A stretch of 64,000 nucleotides of DNA from Entamoeba histolytica HM-1:IMSS (lineage: Eukaryota > Evosea > Mastigamoebida > Endamoebidae), in NCBI RefSeq assembly GCF_000208925.1, contig NW_001914873.1, forward strand, positions 81,105-145,104. Reading direction: 5' to 3'. The first letter of the stretch is position 1. The number at the start of each line of letters is the position of its first letter. The notes beneath the pieces are model-generated. The model was not told the DNA's origin and ran no database searches. It worked only from the letters and a program-made list of their open reading frames with translations. Positions 19,078 to 30,615 of this stretch are shown here, one piece after another. Both the position numbers and the translations under genes were made by a program.

Positions 19078-19610
19078 GGCAACGAAAAAAAGCAAATAAT
19101 TGAAAAAGAAGAGAATGAATGATATAAAAGAATAAAAAGAAAGTAAGAAGTAGAATATGATGAAGAAAGAATAAAAGTAGAAATGAGAGAATATAAAAAG
19201 AAAGAAGATAAAGTGTAATAAAACAAAAGAGATGATAAAAGAAGAAAAGAATGAAAAAAATAAAGGATGCAAATTTTATTGAAACAAATAAAAAAAGCGC
19301 AAAATTTAATGATGCAAAATTTAATGATGCAAAATATTTTGAAATAAAAATAAATCATCATTTGATATTATTATTATATTTGATAATAAATTATAGTATG
19401 TATTAAATACATCATATTTCTTTATTATTTATCTTTCTTTTCTTTTTATTATTTCATATATTAAATTATTATTCATTCATTTATTATTTATATTTCATTT
19501 ATTAAATAAAATGAAAATGAAATTATAAAATAAATATCAATCAATTAAATATTCATAAATAATAATTTATTAATATTTAATAATTGAAATAACAAATAAT
19601 AAAGTAACAA
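19078..19610 (+). repeat. Dispersed AT-rich repeat, copy 1 (matches right end of window)
   Basis: Starting at GGCAACGAAAAAA, this sequence matches 63446-64000 almost base for base in direct orientation, with a few substitutions and short indels. It has a purine-rich start (about 190 nt), a GCGCAAAAT core with short tandem units (AAATTTAATGATGC), then AT-rich sequence. The true end is unknown because copy 2 leaves the window. The frames seen in it (F/L/S-rich on minus) are composition artefacts. It could be one of the long Entamoeba repetitive elements; I cannot say which. Confidence 0.8.
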
Positions 19611-19670
19611 TAATGATATATTCAATATATTCTTTATTTGATTTGTTCAATATTAGATTATTCTATTTCA

Positions 19671-19736
19671 TTATCATTTCATTGTCTTCATTATTTTATT
19701 TCATTATCATTTCATTGTCTTCATTATTTTATTTCA
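19671..19736. repeat. 33-bp tandem duplication
   Basis: Two perfect adjacent copies (19671-19703 and 19704-19736) of a T-rich 33-mer beginning TTATCATTTCATTGTC, followed by a partial copy. Confidence 0.85.
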
Positions 19737-20029
19737 TTTATTATTTCATATTCATTTATTATTTGTTTTAAAATCAAATAAACAATAATATTGATATTCA
19801 TTCATCATATTCATTTAATATAATAAATATACACAACATTTCAGAATAAAGAATGAATAATTAAGAATGAAAATAATGATTTATTCAATATTTTATTCAA
19901 CATAAAATCAATAAAACATATATTTTGATAATACACAAATGAAATAATAAAGAAATATACAATACTCAAGAACTAATAAAAAAGAAATAAAAAGAATAAA
20001 TGAATATAATATTGATAAATAATAGAAGA

Positions 20030-20235
20030 AAGAAATAGAAAAACAATGAAAAACAAATAATATAAAAAGAATATAAATATATAAAAGAATAAAAAGAAAG
20101 TAGAAGAAGAATATAAAAATAATAAATCACAAAGAGGTAATAAAATATGAAAAGAAGAAATAAAAAGTGTATTTTTATTGTAAAAATTAGAAATATTCAA
20201 TAAAAAGTGTCTAATTTAATGATGTAAAATAATTG
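20030..20235 (+). repeat. Divergent relative of the 19-kb repeat
   Basis: Shares a purine-rich stretch with AAAAGAATAAAAAGAAAGTA and, further on, AAAAAGTGTCTAATTTAATG then ATGTAAAAT, in the same order as the start and core of the 19078 repeat, but with many changes. It may be an older copy or an internal duplication. Confidence 0.4.
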
Positions 20236-21419
20236 GCATTGTTTTATTAATGAAAAATATTTTACTCTTTTTATGTTTATTATTTATATGTATAACTTCA
20301 TCATGATGTTTATTATATAATCAATAATATGTGTTATGTTATTATAACATATAATAAGTGATAAAATATAAATGAAAATGATATGAATATATAACATAGA
20401 TAGAATATAAAACAAAAGAATAATAAGAATAAATGATAAATAAAAGGAGAAATGATAATCAATGATATAATAATAAAATCAAAGTATAAAAGATAAAATT
20501 AATACAAATATAAAACAAAACAGAATAAATATAAAATGAAAATAGATATAAATGATAATAATATAAAAGATGAATATTCAAATAATAAAATACATTTAAA
20601 TATAAAAGAATAACAATAATAAAATCTAAAGAATATAAAAAGAAAAAACATAAAATAAGAAGAATATAATAATATATAGATAATAAGAAGAATACAATAA
20701 TATAAATAATATAAACAGAGAAATAAATATATAAAAATACGATAGATAAATAACATATAAACAAAAGAATATAAATAATTAAATAAATATGATCAAATCA
20801 TCTATTTCATTAATATTTCATACAAAATATAAATGATTATAAAATATAAACATAAATATTTATATATTCTGTATTTATCATATTTTTTATTTTTTTATTT
20901 TTTTTAGGAGCAAAATATAAAAAATGGAATATTCTATGGACGCAAATTTTTTTGCATCTTTTTTCTTTTTTGTAAATTATTTAGATGCATTTTTTTTTTG
21001 CTAATTTTCGTACCCTTTTTAACTTTGCTATATCTTTGATTAACACCTTTTCAAAAATCATTTTTTTTTTTAACAAGACAGTCCCAACAAAACAACTTTC
21101 AATTGAAACAGTTAATTCATTGTAGAGATATGGAGAAAATAGTCTTTAGTTTTTTTAATTGAATCATAAAATTTAAACACTTTAGGTTGGTCAAATAGAA
21201 AATATTCTAAAAGAAGATATGGTTGTCAGTTATCCTATTTTTAACAACATCTCAAGTGAAATCTTGATAGTTGTTTTGGATCTATGACGTATGCTAATAA
21301 TAGTAAATTTCCATGTAACTCTCGAATTTGTTGTTAATGAAAATTGATTAATTACTTCTGATATTGTTTTTAATAAGGAAGGAAGATAAAAACGAGTGTT
21401 TATTATTAAAATCTTCAAA
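20236..21419. other. AT-rich, gene-free sequence
   Basis: Very AT-rich. The open frames near 20459-20764 are only Y/I/L/F-rich shadows of A-rich DNA. At 20940-21000, GCAAATTTTTTTGCATC and GATGCATTTTTTTTTTGC form an inverted pair resembling the GATGCAAAAT core of the 19078 repeat in opposite sense, possibly the far end of that repeat block. Confidence 0.45.
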
Positions 21420-22250
21420 GAAAGATATGGAAGTAGAAACCATCACAAAGTTAGAAGTGAATGAAGAAAACAAAAGGAAGTAAATCAATAGTACCAAAAT
21501 GATAAACTATTGTTGAATAAGAAAAACTTTTTATGAACAAAATACAGAGAAAATAGAATGTTAGCTGTAAGAAATTATAACGTGAATTGAAAAAGACTAA
21601 GAACCGAATAGAATAGAAAACTAAAAGAAGAGTTTATAAGGTGTTGTATTCTATTATAAGACAATAAAATTAAATTAAGACTTTAGAAATATCAATAGAC
21701 CAGTTATTATATTAACAATTAATTCATTAATGATACTTGAAATATTTGTGTTTATTGTAGGTGTTAGTAGATTTTTAAAGTCTAAAAGAAGCTAAATTAA
21801 AAAAAGAAGACTTTAGATACGTCTGATGTTATTGAAAGACTAAACAATTTAAATCATACTTAAAATGGAAAATGATTTATACAAAAGTGATTATCCAATA
21901 TTGGTTAAATAATTAAAAGATGTTTTTGTCTTAATGGCTCAAGACAATATTCTAAATAAATCTATTGACTAGTTTTGTAATAACAAAAGAATCCGAACTA
22001 CAAACAAATTATGAAGCCATATTTAGCTCATTGTTTAGATATTTTGCTAAAGAAGTTAGACTTACAAGTGATTTTATTGAAAGAAGACTTGAGACATTTC
22101 TTTTGTAAGGCAAATTTGGTGTTTAAATAGAAAAGAAAATGGTTCTATGATATATAAAGATAAAAATAAAAGGAGTTTTATATGAATTTATTCAAAGAAG
22201 GTAAGGTATTGATGTAGAAAATCTACAATGATTGAAAAAGGAAAGTAGAA
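21420..22250 (+). pseudogene. Decayed protein-coding gene, family unknown
   Basis: Protein-like text survives in pieces with many stops. The best is about 21955-22107 (51 codons), reading TSFVITKESELQTNYEAIFS then SLFRYFAKEVRLTSDFIERR. Upstream pieces are Lys/Glu-rich. The stretch lies directly before the PH-domain gene, on the same strand. I cannot name the family, and no long open frame remains. Confidence 0.4.
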
Positions 22251-22453
22251 TAACATAAATTATAATTTTTTGTCAATTAACTTTTTCTTTTATTTTGATG
22301 TTTATATTTGACGAAAAATCAAAATTAGTCGAAATTTTAGGAAAAAAGAGAGTTCTTTGTTTTTAAGTATGTTTTAAATATGGATTTACACAAAAATTCT
22401 TTTGGTTGCAATAAATTTATTGAAATGAAAAGAAAAATTATCTTAAAATATTC

Positions 22454-24099
22454 ATGCCAATAATGAATGAGTTAAATGTTTGTTGCTGTAGTTCTTATAG
22501 ACGAGAATTTTGTTAAAGAAGAATTGAGTGTAAGTTAACAAAATAGGTTTGTGTAGCTCAGCTCCAACCTAGTGAATTTCAGTGTTGGGGAGAAAAAGTT
22601 GGTGGGTCTATAAGGACATGGAAAAAAAGATATTTTGTATTAAAAGATAGAAGAATATGGTACTTTTCATCATGTAAAGACAAAGCAGCAAAAGGGTATA
22701 TTGATGTTCCAGTAGGAACAGAAGTTAATGATGTTTCAGGAGCCAAAATTGCTAAACATAAACCATTTGCTATGACAATCAATTCAAAAGGACCAAAGTT
22801 TGTTTTTAATAATTTTCTTCTTCATTACTTTTGCGTAATAATTTATATGATTTCTTCAGAAGATCTTAAAATGATAAGATTCTATCATATCTTCGAATTT
22901 ATAGATGAGAATAACTCTAAAATTTCTCTTCTTGACACTAAAAAAATTTAACTCATCTTTTTAGGGGTTATAGACTTTTTGTTATTATTTGCGATAATGA
23001 AACTGACTTTAAAAATTTCTTTGAACATATAAAGGCTCAAACTCATGAACAAAAAGTTCCTGTTTCTCGTATTATTCCAACAAGCATTGTTCCATCTTCC
23101 ATGATTCAAACTCCTTCTCTTCAACCAGGTGCTCTTTTAAATATTGATGCAAATATTGCTAATTATATAACAAGTGATGGAAGAAAAAATTTGGAACACG
23201 TAAAAAATTATTTTAATTGGATAGATTCTGATGACAATTTAACTAAATATTGGAAATATTGGACAGATAACCTTCCAACAAAAACTTCTAAACAACCATT
23301 ATTAAAAGGTGAAGCAGTTCATTATACAATTTCTGTTTCTTCAAAGGCTGATCATTTAAAATGGAGAGCATTTGGAAACCAAAGACCAATGATTAATCCA
23401 ATGGCAAACTTTTTTATTGGTGTTGGAATACAACAAGAAGAAATTGAACGTATAGATGAATTTGGGAGCCTTGTTAGACCTCAAATTATTGGTTCTATGA
23501 TTGAAATTACTAAAAATTTTGGAATGAGTGAAAATTGGTTTTTTGCAGGAAGATTTGATATTTCATTAATTAGACAATTATCAGAAGATGGGAATTTTAC
23601 TGATAGATTATTTGAATGGTTAGCTGAGTCTCATATTACTGAATTTTGTCAGTTTGGAAGAGAAGTCAATGAAAATCCACCTGTTCAATCAACTTTTCAT
23701 TTTTTAATTGAAGGAGAAATGTCATCCCGAGTTAATAAATTACTTCGTGCTACTCAAAAATTTGGATTTCCACCAATTCCAAATCCTATCCTAAATATTT
23801 TTAAAGGATTGAATCAGTATTATACTTACTTTGTTTTTGGTGTAACTCTTTGTAATCAAGGATTCGTTAGATTTTCTGCTATGATTGCTGACCCTACAGA
23901 TGATGTTGTTTTATCGTTATTAGACGCAGTTCGTGTTCCTCAAGAAACAAGAAAAATTCATTTATCCTTATTAAAAGACCATACAATTTCTGTTCGTTAT
24001 GTAGAATATTCATACCTTAAAAATGGGTGTGGTCGTGGAACTTTTAATGAAGGTTCAGACGTCTATGTTCAATATTATTTTGGTTCAGATGCTCAATAA
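22454..24099 (+). CDS. PH-domain protein with Entamoeba-specific C-terminal domain (spliced)
   Basis: Exon 2 (22547..22797) and exon 3 (22965..24099) join across a clear 167-nt GTTTGT...TAG intron (AA|G, restoring SKGPKGYRLFVIICD). Together they encode a PH domain (GSIRTWKKRYFVLKDRRIWYF to the terminal helix FKNFFEHIKAQ) and a region of about 330 aa with no family I know. Exon 2 has no ATG and is preceded by a stop, so an upstream exon is needed. A fitting one is 22454..22477 (MPIMNELN) with a 69-nt GTTTGT...TAG intron, phase 0, for 469 aa in all; this exon is inferred. The PH domain suggests binding to phosphoinositide membranes. The conserved-looking tail (HLKWRAFGNQRPM, CGRGTFNEGSDVYVQYYFG) is undescribed to me. 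Confidence 0.75.
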
Positions 24100-24479
24100 G
24101 TATCATTGTTCAATTGTAATTTTTCTCTCATTTTAAATTCTTTCACTTTTTATTTATTTTTTATGGTTTATTATAATTTATTTTTTCTTATGAAAAATAA
24201 TATTTACATAAAAAAGTTTTAATTCTAAAAAATTTTTGTTTATTTAGGTATAAAAAAAAAAATAAATAAATAAAAATTTAAAAGAAAAAAATTAAACAAA
24301 AAATAGAGTTTTCTTCTTTCTTCGAAAGAATTAAAAAAAAGAAAAAGAAAAGAAAAATTGAGATAAATTGGAAAAAATCGGGAAATTAAGTATTAAATGA
24401 AGAAATAAAAAAAGGGTTAAAGGAAGGAAGGAAAGTTGATAGAAATTTAAAAGAAACTTAAAAGAAACAGAAACAAAAG
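24100..24479. other. Intergenic, purine-rich leader of the ThrRS gene
   Basis: AT-rich 3' flank of the PH gene, then a long A/G-rich stretch (about 24250-24479) running up to the ThrRS start codon. No gene seen. Confidence 0.5.
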
Positions 24480-26510
24480 ATGGCTGAACAACAAGAACCA
24501 ATTATTGATTGTAGTGCTGCATTAGAAGGAAGATTAAATTATTTTAATGAACTTGAGAAAAAATATAAAGAAGAAGAATTAAAGAAGTCTAAAGAAATTA
24601 CAATCAAATATAAGGATATGACATTCCAAGGTAAATCATTTGTCACTTCCCCACAAGAGTTTATTAAAGACCTTGTTGAAAAAGGAGAAATTACAAAAGA
24701 AAATCCAGTTTTTGTTGCTAAAGTTAATGGTAAATTATGGGATCTTACTAGACCATTTGAAGAAGACTCTACTGTTGAATATCTTGGTTTTGATAATCAA
24801 GAAGCTCATGATGTTTTTTGGCATTCATCTGCTCACCTTCTTGGAGAAGCTATGGAAACACAATACAAGTGTTATCTTCATACAGGACCAGCAACTGCTA
24901 TTGATTTCTTCTATGACTGTAAAATGAATGGAGCTATTTCTGCAGCAGATTTTAAAAAGTTACAAAGTCTTATTGAAGGATATGTTAGAGAACATCAAGT
25001 CTTTACTAGAATTGAAATTACTAAAGAAGAAGCTTTAAAAATGTTTGCTTATAATCCATATAAAGTTAAAATTATTGAAAAATTACCAGAAGGATCTACT
25101 ATTACTGCTTACAAAAATGGTTCTTTTGTTGATCTTTGTAGAGGACCACATTTAGCTAATGCTGCTAGTATTAAAGCTATTAAAATCTTATCTTCAGGAT
25201 CAGTTCATTTGGACGGAACTGCTACTGGAGATTTATTACAAAGAATTCATGCTGTTTCATTCCCAACAAAAGACTTATTAAAAGAATATATTAAAAGAGC
25301 AGAAGAAGCAGATAAACGAGATCATAGATTAATTGGAAGACAACAAGATCTTTTCTTCTTCCATGTTCTTTCACCAGGAAGTTGTTTCTGGTTACCACAT
25401 GGAACAAGAATTTATAATAAGTTAGTTGAATTAATGAGATCTGAGTACAGAGTTCTTGGATATCAAGAAGTTATTACTCCAAATATTTTCCTTTCTACCT
25501 TATGGGAAACTTCTGGACATTGGCAACATTATAAAGATGATATGTTCTCTTTTGAATGTGAAAAACAAACTTTTGCTCTTAAACCAATGAATTGTCCAGG
25601 ACATTGTGTTATGTTTGCTAGTAAGAAGAGATCATATAGAGAACTTCCATTAAGATATGCAGAATTTGGTGTATTACATAGAAATGAATTAACAGGAGCA
25701 CTTCATGGACTTACAAGAGTAAGAAGATTTGTTCAAGATGATTCACATATTTTCTGTACAATGGATCAAATTGAGTCAGAAGTTACTGGAGTTTTGAATT
25801 TAATGAAAAAAATATATAAAATATTTGGATTTAAGACTGAAATTGCTTTAAGTACAAGAAATGAAAAGAAGTTTATGGGAGAAATTGAAACATGGAATAA
25901 AGCAGAAGCAATGTTAACTCAAGTACTTAATGATTCTCATTTACCATTTGTTATTAATGCAGGAGATGGAGCATTTTATGGACCAAAGATTGATATTAGA
26001 ATTGAAGATGCACTTGGAAGAAAACATCAAGTTGCAACTGTTCAATTAGATTTCCAATTACCATTAAGATTTAAATTGGACTATATGAGTGAAGATCCAA
26101 ATCAACCATTAAAAACACCAGTTATGGTTCATAGAGCAGTTTTAGGATCAATTGAAAGATTTACTGCTATTTTAACAGAACATCTCGCAGGTAAATGGCC
26201 ATTCTGGTTATCACCAAGACAAGTTATGGTATGTACAGTTTCAGAGAAGTATAATGAATATGGAGCTAAAGTTACTAAAGAATTAAATGATGCAGGATTT
26301 TATGCAGACCTTGATGACAGTGATAATAAATTACCAAAGAAAATTAGAAATGCTCAAGTTGCACAATATAACTTTATCTTAGTTATTGGAGAAGAAGAAT
26401 TAGTTTCAAACTCAGTTAATGTTAGAACTAGAGAAAATAAAGTTGAAGGAAAAGTAGAATTTAAAGAATTCATTAAACATTTAAAACAACTTGAAGCTGA
26501 CAAGCAATAA
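24480..26510 (+). CDS. THRS: Threonyl-tRNA synthetase, cytosolic
   Basis: A 676-aa class II synthetase that charges tRNA(Thr) and edits Ser-tRNA(Thr). Domains in order: a TGS domain (about 40-100), the editing domain with HSSAHLLGEAME (about 117-128) and the later FVDLCRGPH, the catalytic core with MNCPGHCVMF (zinc-site Cys), RYAEFGVLHRNE (motif 2) and PVMVHRAVLGSIERF (motif 3), and the anticodon-binding domain (about 580-676). Length and order fit eukaryotic cytosolic ThrRS without the long vertebrate N-terminal extension. Codon use is strongly biased to a few A/T-ending codons, as in highly expressed genes. Confidence 0.96.
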   Translation: MAEQQEPIIDCSAALEGRLNYFNELEKKYKEEELKKSKEITIKYKDMTFQGKSFVTSPQEFIKDLVEKGEITKENPVFVAKVNGKLWDLTRPFEEDSTVEYLGFDNQEAHDVFWHSSAHLLGEAMETQYKCYLHTGPATAIDFFYDCKMNGAISAADFKKLQSLIEGYVREHQVFTRIEITKEEALKMFAYNPYKVKIIEKLPEGSTITAYKNGSFVDLCRGPHLANAASIKAIKILSSGSVHLDGTATGDLLQRIHAVSFPTKDLLKEYIKRAEEADKRDHRLIGRQQDLFFFHVLSPGSCFWLPHGTRIYNKLVELMRSEYRVLGYQEVITPNIFLSTLWETSGHWQHYKDDMFSFECEKQTFALKPMNCPGHCVMFASKKRSYRELPLRYAEFGVLHRNELTGALHGLTRVRRFVQDDSHIFCTMDQIESEVTGVLNLMKKIYKIFGFKTEIALSTRNEKKFMGEIETWNKAEAMLTQVLNDSHLPFVINAGDGAFYGPKIDIRIEDALGRKHQVATVQLDFQLPLRFKLDYMSEDPNQPLKTPVMVHRAVLGSIERFTAILTEHLAGKWPFWLSPRQVMVCTVSEKYNEYGAKVTKELNDAGFYADLDDSDNKLPKKIRNAQVAQYNFILVIGEEELVSNSVNVRTRENKVEGKVEFKEFIKHLKQLEADKQ

Positions 26511-26624
26511 GCAAAAAAAATTAATGAAAATTCAATTTTTTTTTGAAAAAATCATTAAATTTATTAAATGAGTTTAATTTTATTTGAACTAATTAAAGTC
26601 ATTTAAAGATATTTATTTATTTAA

Positions 26625-28142
26625 ATGTCAAATAAAAGAAACGTTGATCAGTTTTTAATATCTTTAAATAATTTATCAAAGTCTTTAGAAGTAAAGCATT
26701 TCAATTTTGAAATTGATTTATTTAATGAATCATTTAAAGAAATTACTAAAATTAATGAAAATATTGGTCATATTAAAACGTTAGAAGAAAAAGAACAAAC
26801 CATTCTTAATACTAATTTATTAGTGGCAAGTACTTTTAGATCATTTGTAAATCAATTTAAAGAAATAATTGCTAAAGATAAACCAAATTTACAAAAAGTT
26901 ATGAACGTTGTAAAAGGAAAAGAAGTATTAGAAAGAAGTGAATATTATAATCAAGGAAGAAAGTCATTTGAAAGAGTAAGGTTTTTATTAAAACAATTAT
27001 CATTTCTTGAAATAACTAGAAATTTTATTGTTGATATAATTAGTTCTTATTCTCCTAAACCTATCGATAAAAATGTTTCTATTGAAAAACAAAAAGAACT
27101 TCGTTCTATGATTTATTTGTTATTTAGTGTTTCAAATGAATTAACAAAATTTAATGAAAATAATTTTAAACTCATTGGAAGACATATTGATTTTACTGTT
27201 ATTTGTGACAAAGAAGTACTAAGAAAATATATTAAAGAAAAAAGGTTAATTACAAATGAATTTATTGTAAATGAAACAATAATAAATAAATTAGAAAAAG
27301 AATCTATTAAAGAAGAAGTTTATAATTTATCAAGAATAGACGGACATGGATTTCTTGGATCTTCTTTTGATTTTATTATTGATGCTTTTGAAAAAGAAAT
27401 AAATGATACATTACCTGAAGGATTTAGCTTTTCCTTTAATAAACAAAATAACAAAGAAGAATATTCTGCAGAATTAAAACAAAGTCATTTTATTAATGGT
27501 AAATTAGTTATTGAATTAACACGATTCAATAATTTTAAACAAACCAAAACTTCATTTACACTTCAACAAGTTGATAAATATAAATTCAAATATTATGGTA
27601 AAGGTGAAGGGTCTTCATTATTTGGATTAAAACCATTTGACATTGAAATTACTATTAGTACTAACCAAGATAAATGTAAATTATTTGGAATTTCATTTCC
27701 ATGTTTTTCAAAGAGAATAACTAATACAATATTTATTAATTCAAGTAGTTTATCAGTAACTACAAAATGTATTCAATTTGATAATGTTACTTTTTTAGAT
27801 GAAAGTAATAGCAACATCAATTCTTTTGTATGGGAACAACATGAGGTGTGTGTTCAATTAATTGTGTTTAAATATCTTTTGTCTTTTGAAATAAATGGAG
27901 ATGATTTGATTTATACACTGACAATGTTATCAAAATTTGAAGGAAGGGATATGATACTTGCACTGGAAGATTCTTCTATGAACCAAAGACTTTTAAATTT
28001 CACGTTGACAAATGGTTGTACTTATGTGTATCAAGGAGTAGAATTGTTTTATGTTCAAGAAAATGTTTGCATTCATAACATCAAGATTAAGGTTAAATTG
28101 TTAGATAAAATAGATATTGACTCTAAAATAACTTGTACATGA
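26625..28142 (+). CDS. Coiled-coil protein of unknown function
   Basis: A 505-aa soluble protein. The N-terminal half (1-235) is predicted helical and heptad-rich. The second half (about 240-500) looks beta-rich, with phrases such as FSFSFNKQNNKEEYSAELKQ and YKFKYYGKGEGSSLFG. There is no signal peptide or TM segment, and no family recognised. The helical-then-beta layout recalls the Entamoeba coiled-coil/TLDc proteins in outline only; I do not see a TLDc motif. The start is the first ATG, 114 nt after ThrRS ends, on the same strand. Confidence 0.7.
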   Translation: MSNKRNVDQFLISLNNLSKSLEVKHFNFEIDLFNESFKEITKINENIGHIKTLEEKEQTILNTNLLVASTFRSFVNQFKEIIAKDKPNLQKVMNVVKGKEVLERSEYYNQGRKSFERVRFLLKQLSFLEITRNFIVDIISSYSPKPIDKNVSIEKQKELRSMIYLLFSVSNELTKFNENNFKLIGRHIDFTVICDKEVLRKYIKEKRLITNEFIVNETIINKLEKESIKEEVYNLSRIDGHGFLGSSFDFIIDAFEKEINDTLPEGFSFSFNKQNNKEEYSAELKQSHFINGKLVIELTRFNNFKQTKTSFTLQQVDKYKFKYYGKGEGSSLFGLKPFDIEITISTNQDKCKLFGISFPCFSKRITNTIFINSSSLSVTTKCIQFDNVTFLDESNSNINSFVWEQHEVCVQLIVFKYLLSFEINGDDLIYTLTMLSKFEGRDMILALEDSSMNQRLLNFTLTNGCTYVYQGVELFYVQENVCIHNIKIKVKLLDKIDIDSKITCT

Positions 28143-30615
28143 ATAAAATATTAACCTGATAAAAAATTATTAAATAAAATTATTATAACTCTCCTTAATT
28201 CATCGAGACGTGCATTGGAATAATGTGATACTTTTTATTACTCGTAAGTGTATGGATATATTCTTTTATTTATTTCTTTTTTTTTCTTTGACATTAAAGT
28301 GCTTGAAATAAATATTAAACATTACTTAAGGTTAAAAATATAAAAGATGTTATAATACAAGAAGGTGAGACATAAACCGATAACCAAGTTAAGTGACAGA
28401 GCAGTGAATAAGAATCAATATCCTTAAACGAGAATGTCAAATCTTTTACCATACAAGTTATTGACTTAATAATAAGTATTATAACTGTCATAAGAGTACC
28501 AATATAATGGTGCTACTAGTTTTATTTGACATTTTAATCAGTTATATCATATTAATATCTAAAAAATAATTTTGATAAACAAAGAGAAATAAATGTTATA
28601 ATAAGATACAAAAAGACATAAACAACTAAAATACACAGAAAATTAGTGAAAAAGAGTCAAAATAGTAAATTTATACGATATTGAATGAATATAATTTTAA
28701 GAATATGTAAATAATAGATAAGGAAATCGCTTTTAAAATTCATTAAAAAATTCATTAATAAATGGTTTACGTAATATTAGACTCCGCTAAAATAGTAAAA
28801 TCAGAATTAAAAAGAAAAAAGAAAAGAATATGATAATAAAATATGATTAAGTAATGAGGTTGGATTGATAAATATCATTTATTTATTAAACCAATATATA
28901 TTGCCATAAAATTTAGAATACAAAATATGAAATTAATGATGCAGATTATGATATAATAATGAATTAAATCATATTCATAAGTATTTAAAATATTACAATT
29001 TAAATAAAAAGAATGAATATTATAAATGAAAAAGTACTAAATTAAGTTTCAGTAGATATTAATTTTTATATATCATTTTGCTCAGAAGAGATTATTTCAT
29101 TCACTGTCTTTATATTAATGTTTACAAAGTACTTCTATATCTCTTTATTATTATTATTATCTATTACCTTCACATTATTTAATTAGGTTTTTTCATATTA
29201 TTATTCATTATAACTTTTATCACAATTAAAAATTGAAGTTATAATATTTTGTTCTTTAAATATTCTTACTAATTTGTTGTTTGATAGTTTATTTATTGTA
29301 ATTATTATTGGAATTACTTTTATTTTATTCTATTGTTTTTTCGTAATTCATATTGATTATTATTTATTTCTTCTGTATGAATAAATATTAGTTTTATCTT
29401 TTTATCTTTTTGTCATATCATTTTATTGATTATTTATTTTCTATTCTTCTTCTGTTTTTATCATTTTTATTTTTATTAATGGTTAATTTCATTTATTTTA
29501 TGATTCATTTCTTTATAGTATTTATTTTTTTTTTCTTTTGGTTATTTTCTTCATATTTTCATTTATTAATTCATCTTTAATTTGTACTTTCTTGTTTACA
29601 ATACGATTTATTATTATATCTTCATCTGTTGTTATTTTCCATTTACAAATATCACAACATTTCATTTATTATTTGATGTAATTATTAATTTGTTAATTTA
29701 ATACAAATATATTATTTTCTTTCATTAATTTCATTATTTACATTTATATCTTTTTTATATTTATATTCTTAATTATTTTATTTGTTAATTTCTTATCATT
29801 TTATTTTCATTGTATTTTATTAATATATATGAGTTATTCTTATTTTGTATAATTTGATATGTTTCATTATATTTATTTTTATTATCTATTTTACTACATG
29901 TTTTATACAATACCTTCATTTCAATATCATATCATTTCAATCTTTTCTCTTATTTCATCATTTTAAATATTTATATCTATTACTAATCTCTTACTGTCAT
30001 TATTTCATTTCACATTTCTTTTTATTGACTAAAATATATAAGAAGCATTAAAAATAGAATAAAAAGAAAAGAACATAAGAGCAATTCCAATAATAAATTA
30101 TAACAGTAAGTACTTCATTTCATTTATTTCTTTACCATCAACAAAGTATATATTGATGATAATAAACTAAATAAATAAAATAACAAGAATAACAACTAAA
30201 ACTAAATTCATTTATAACACAGTATATAATTATATATTTGTTCAATGTTATTGTTTTTAATCTTCTATTTTTTCGTTCTAAATAGTATTAAAGCTATTTT
30301 AATGAATTTATTTGTTGTTTATTTCTTTTTTGTGTTAAAATGAAATGAATGACTGTGTTAATAAAGTTGAATCAAAAATTATTTTCATATTTATTTTCAT
30401 ATTTATTCCTATTTTAAATTCCTTCTATCATTTATTCGTATTTTTTAATTGTTGATTATGTTATTATTATAACTTGTTAATTTTTCAAGTTCAGTTGTAT
30501 AAACATTTTTTATTTATTTTTTATTATTACTCGTATTCATTATCATATTTATTAGTAAGAAAATATACATAAAATAATAAATTTAATATGAGACAATGTT
30601 TCAATATTAAGACAA
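28143..30615. other. Gene-poor AT-rich region
   Basis: 2.5 kb without a convincing gene. The frame at 29845-30051 is F/I/Y/L low complexity from T-rich DNA. No tRNA, rRNA or tandem array noticed. It ends at the LINE fragment at 30616. Confidence 0.6.

Noticed and set aside
18999..19361. Hydrophobic F/S-rich frame, with a near-identical one at 63402-63716
   Set aside because: Antisense of the purine-rich part of the dispersed repeat, not a protein.
20459..20764. Y/I/L-rich 101-codon frame
   Set aside because: Composition artefact of A-rich DNA.
29845..30051. 68-codon F/I/Y-rich frame
   Set aside because: Low complexity in gene-poor spacer.
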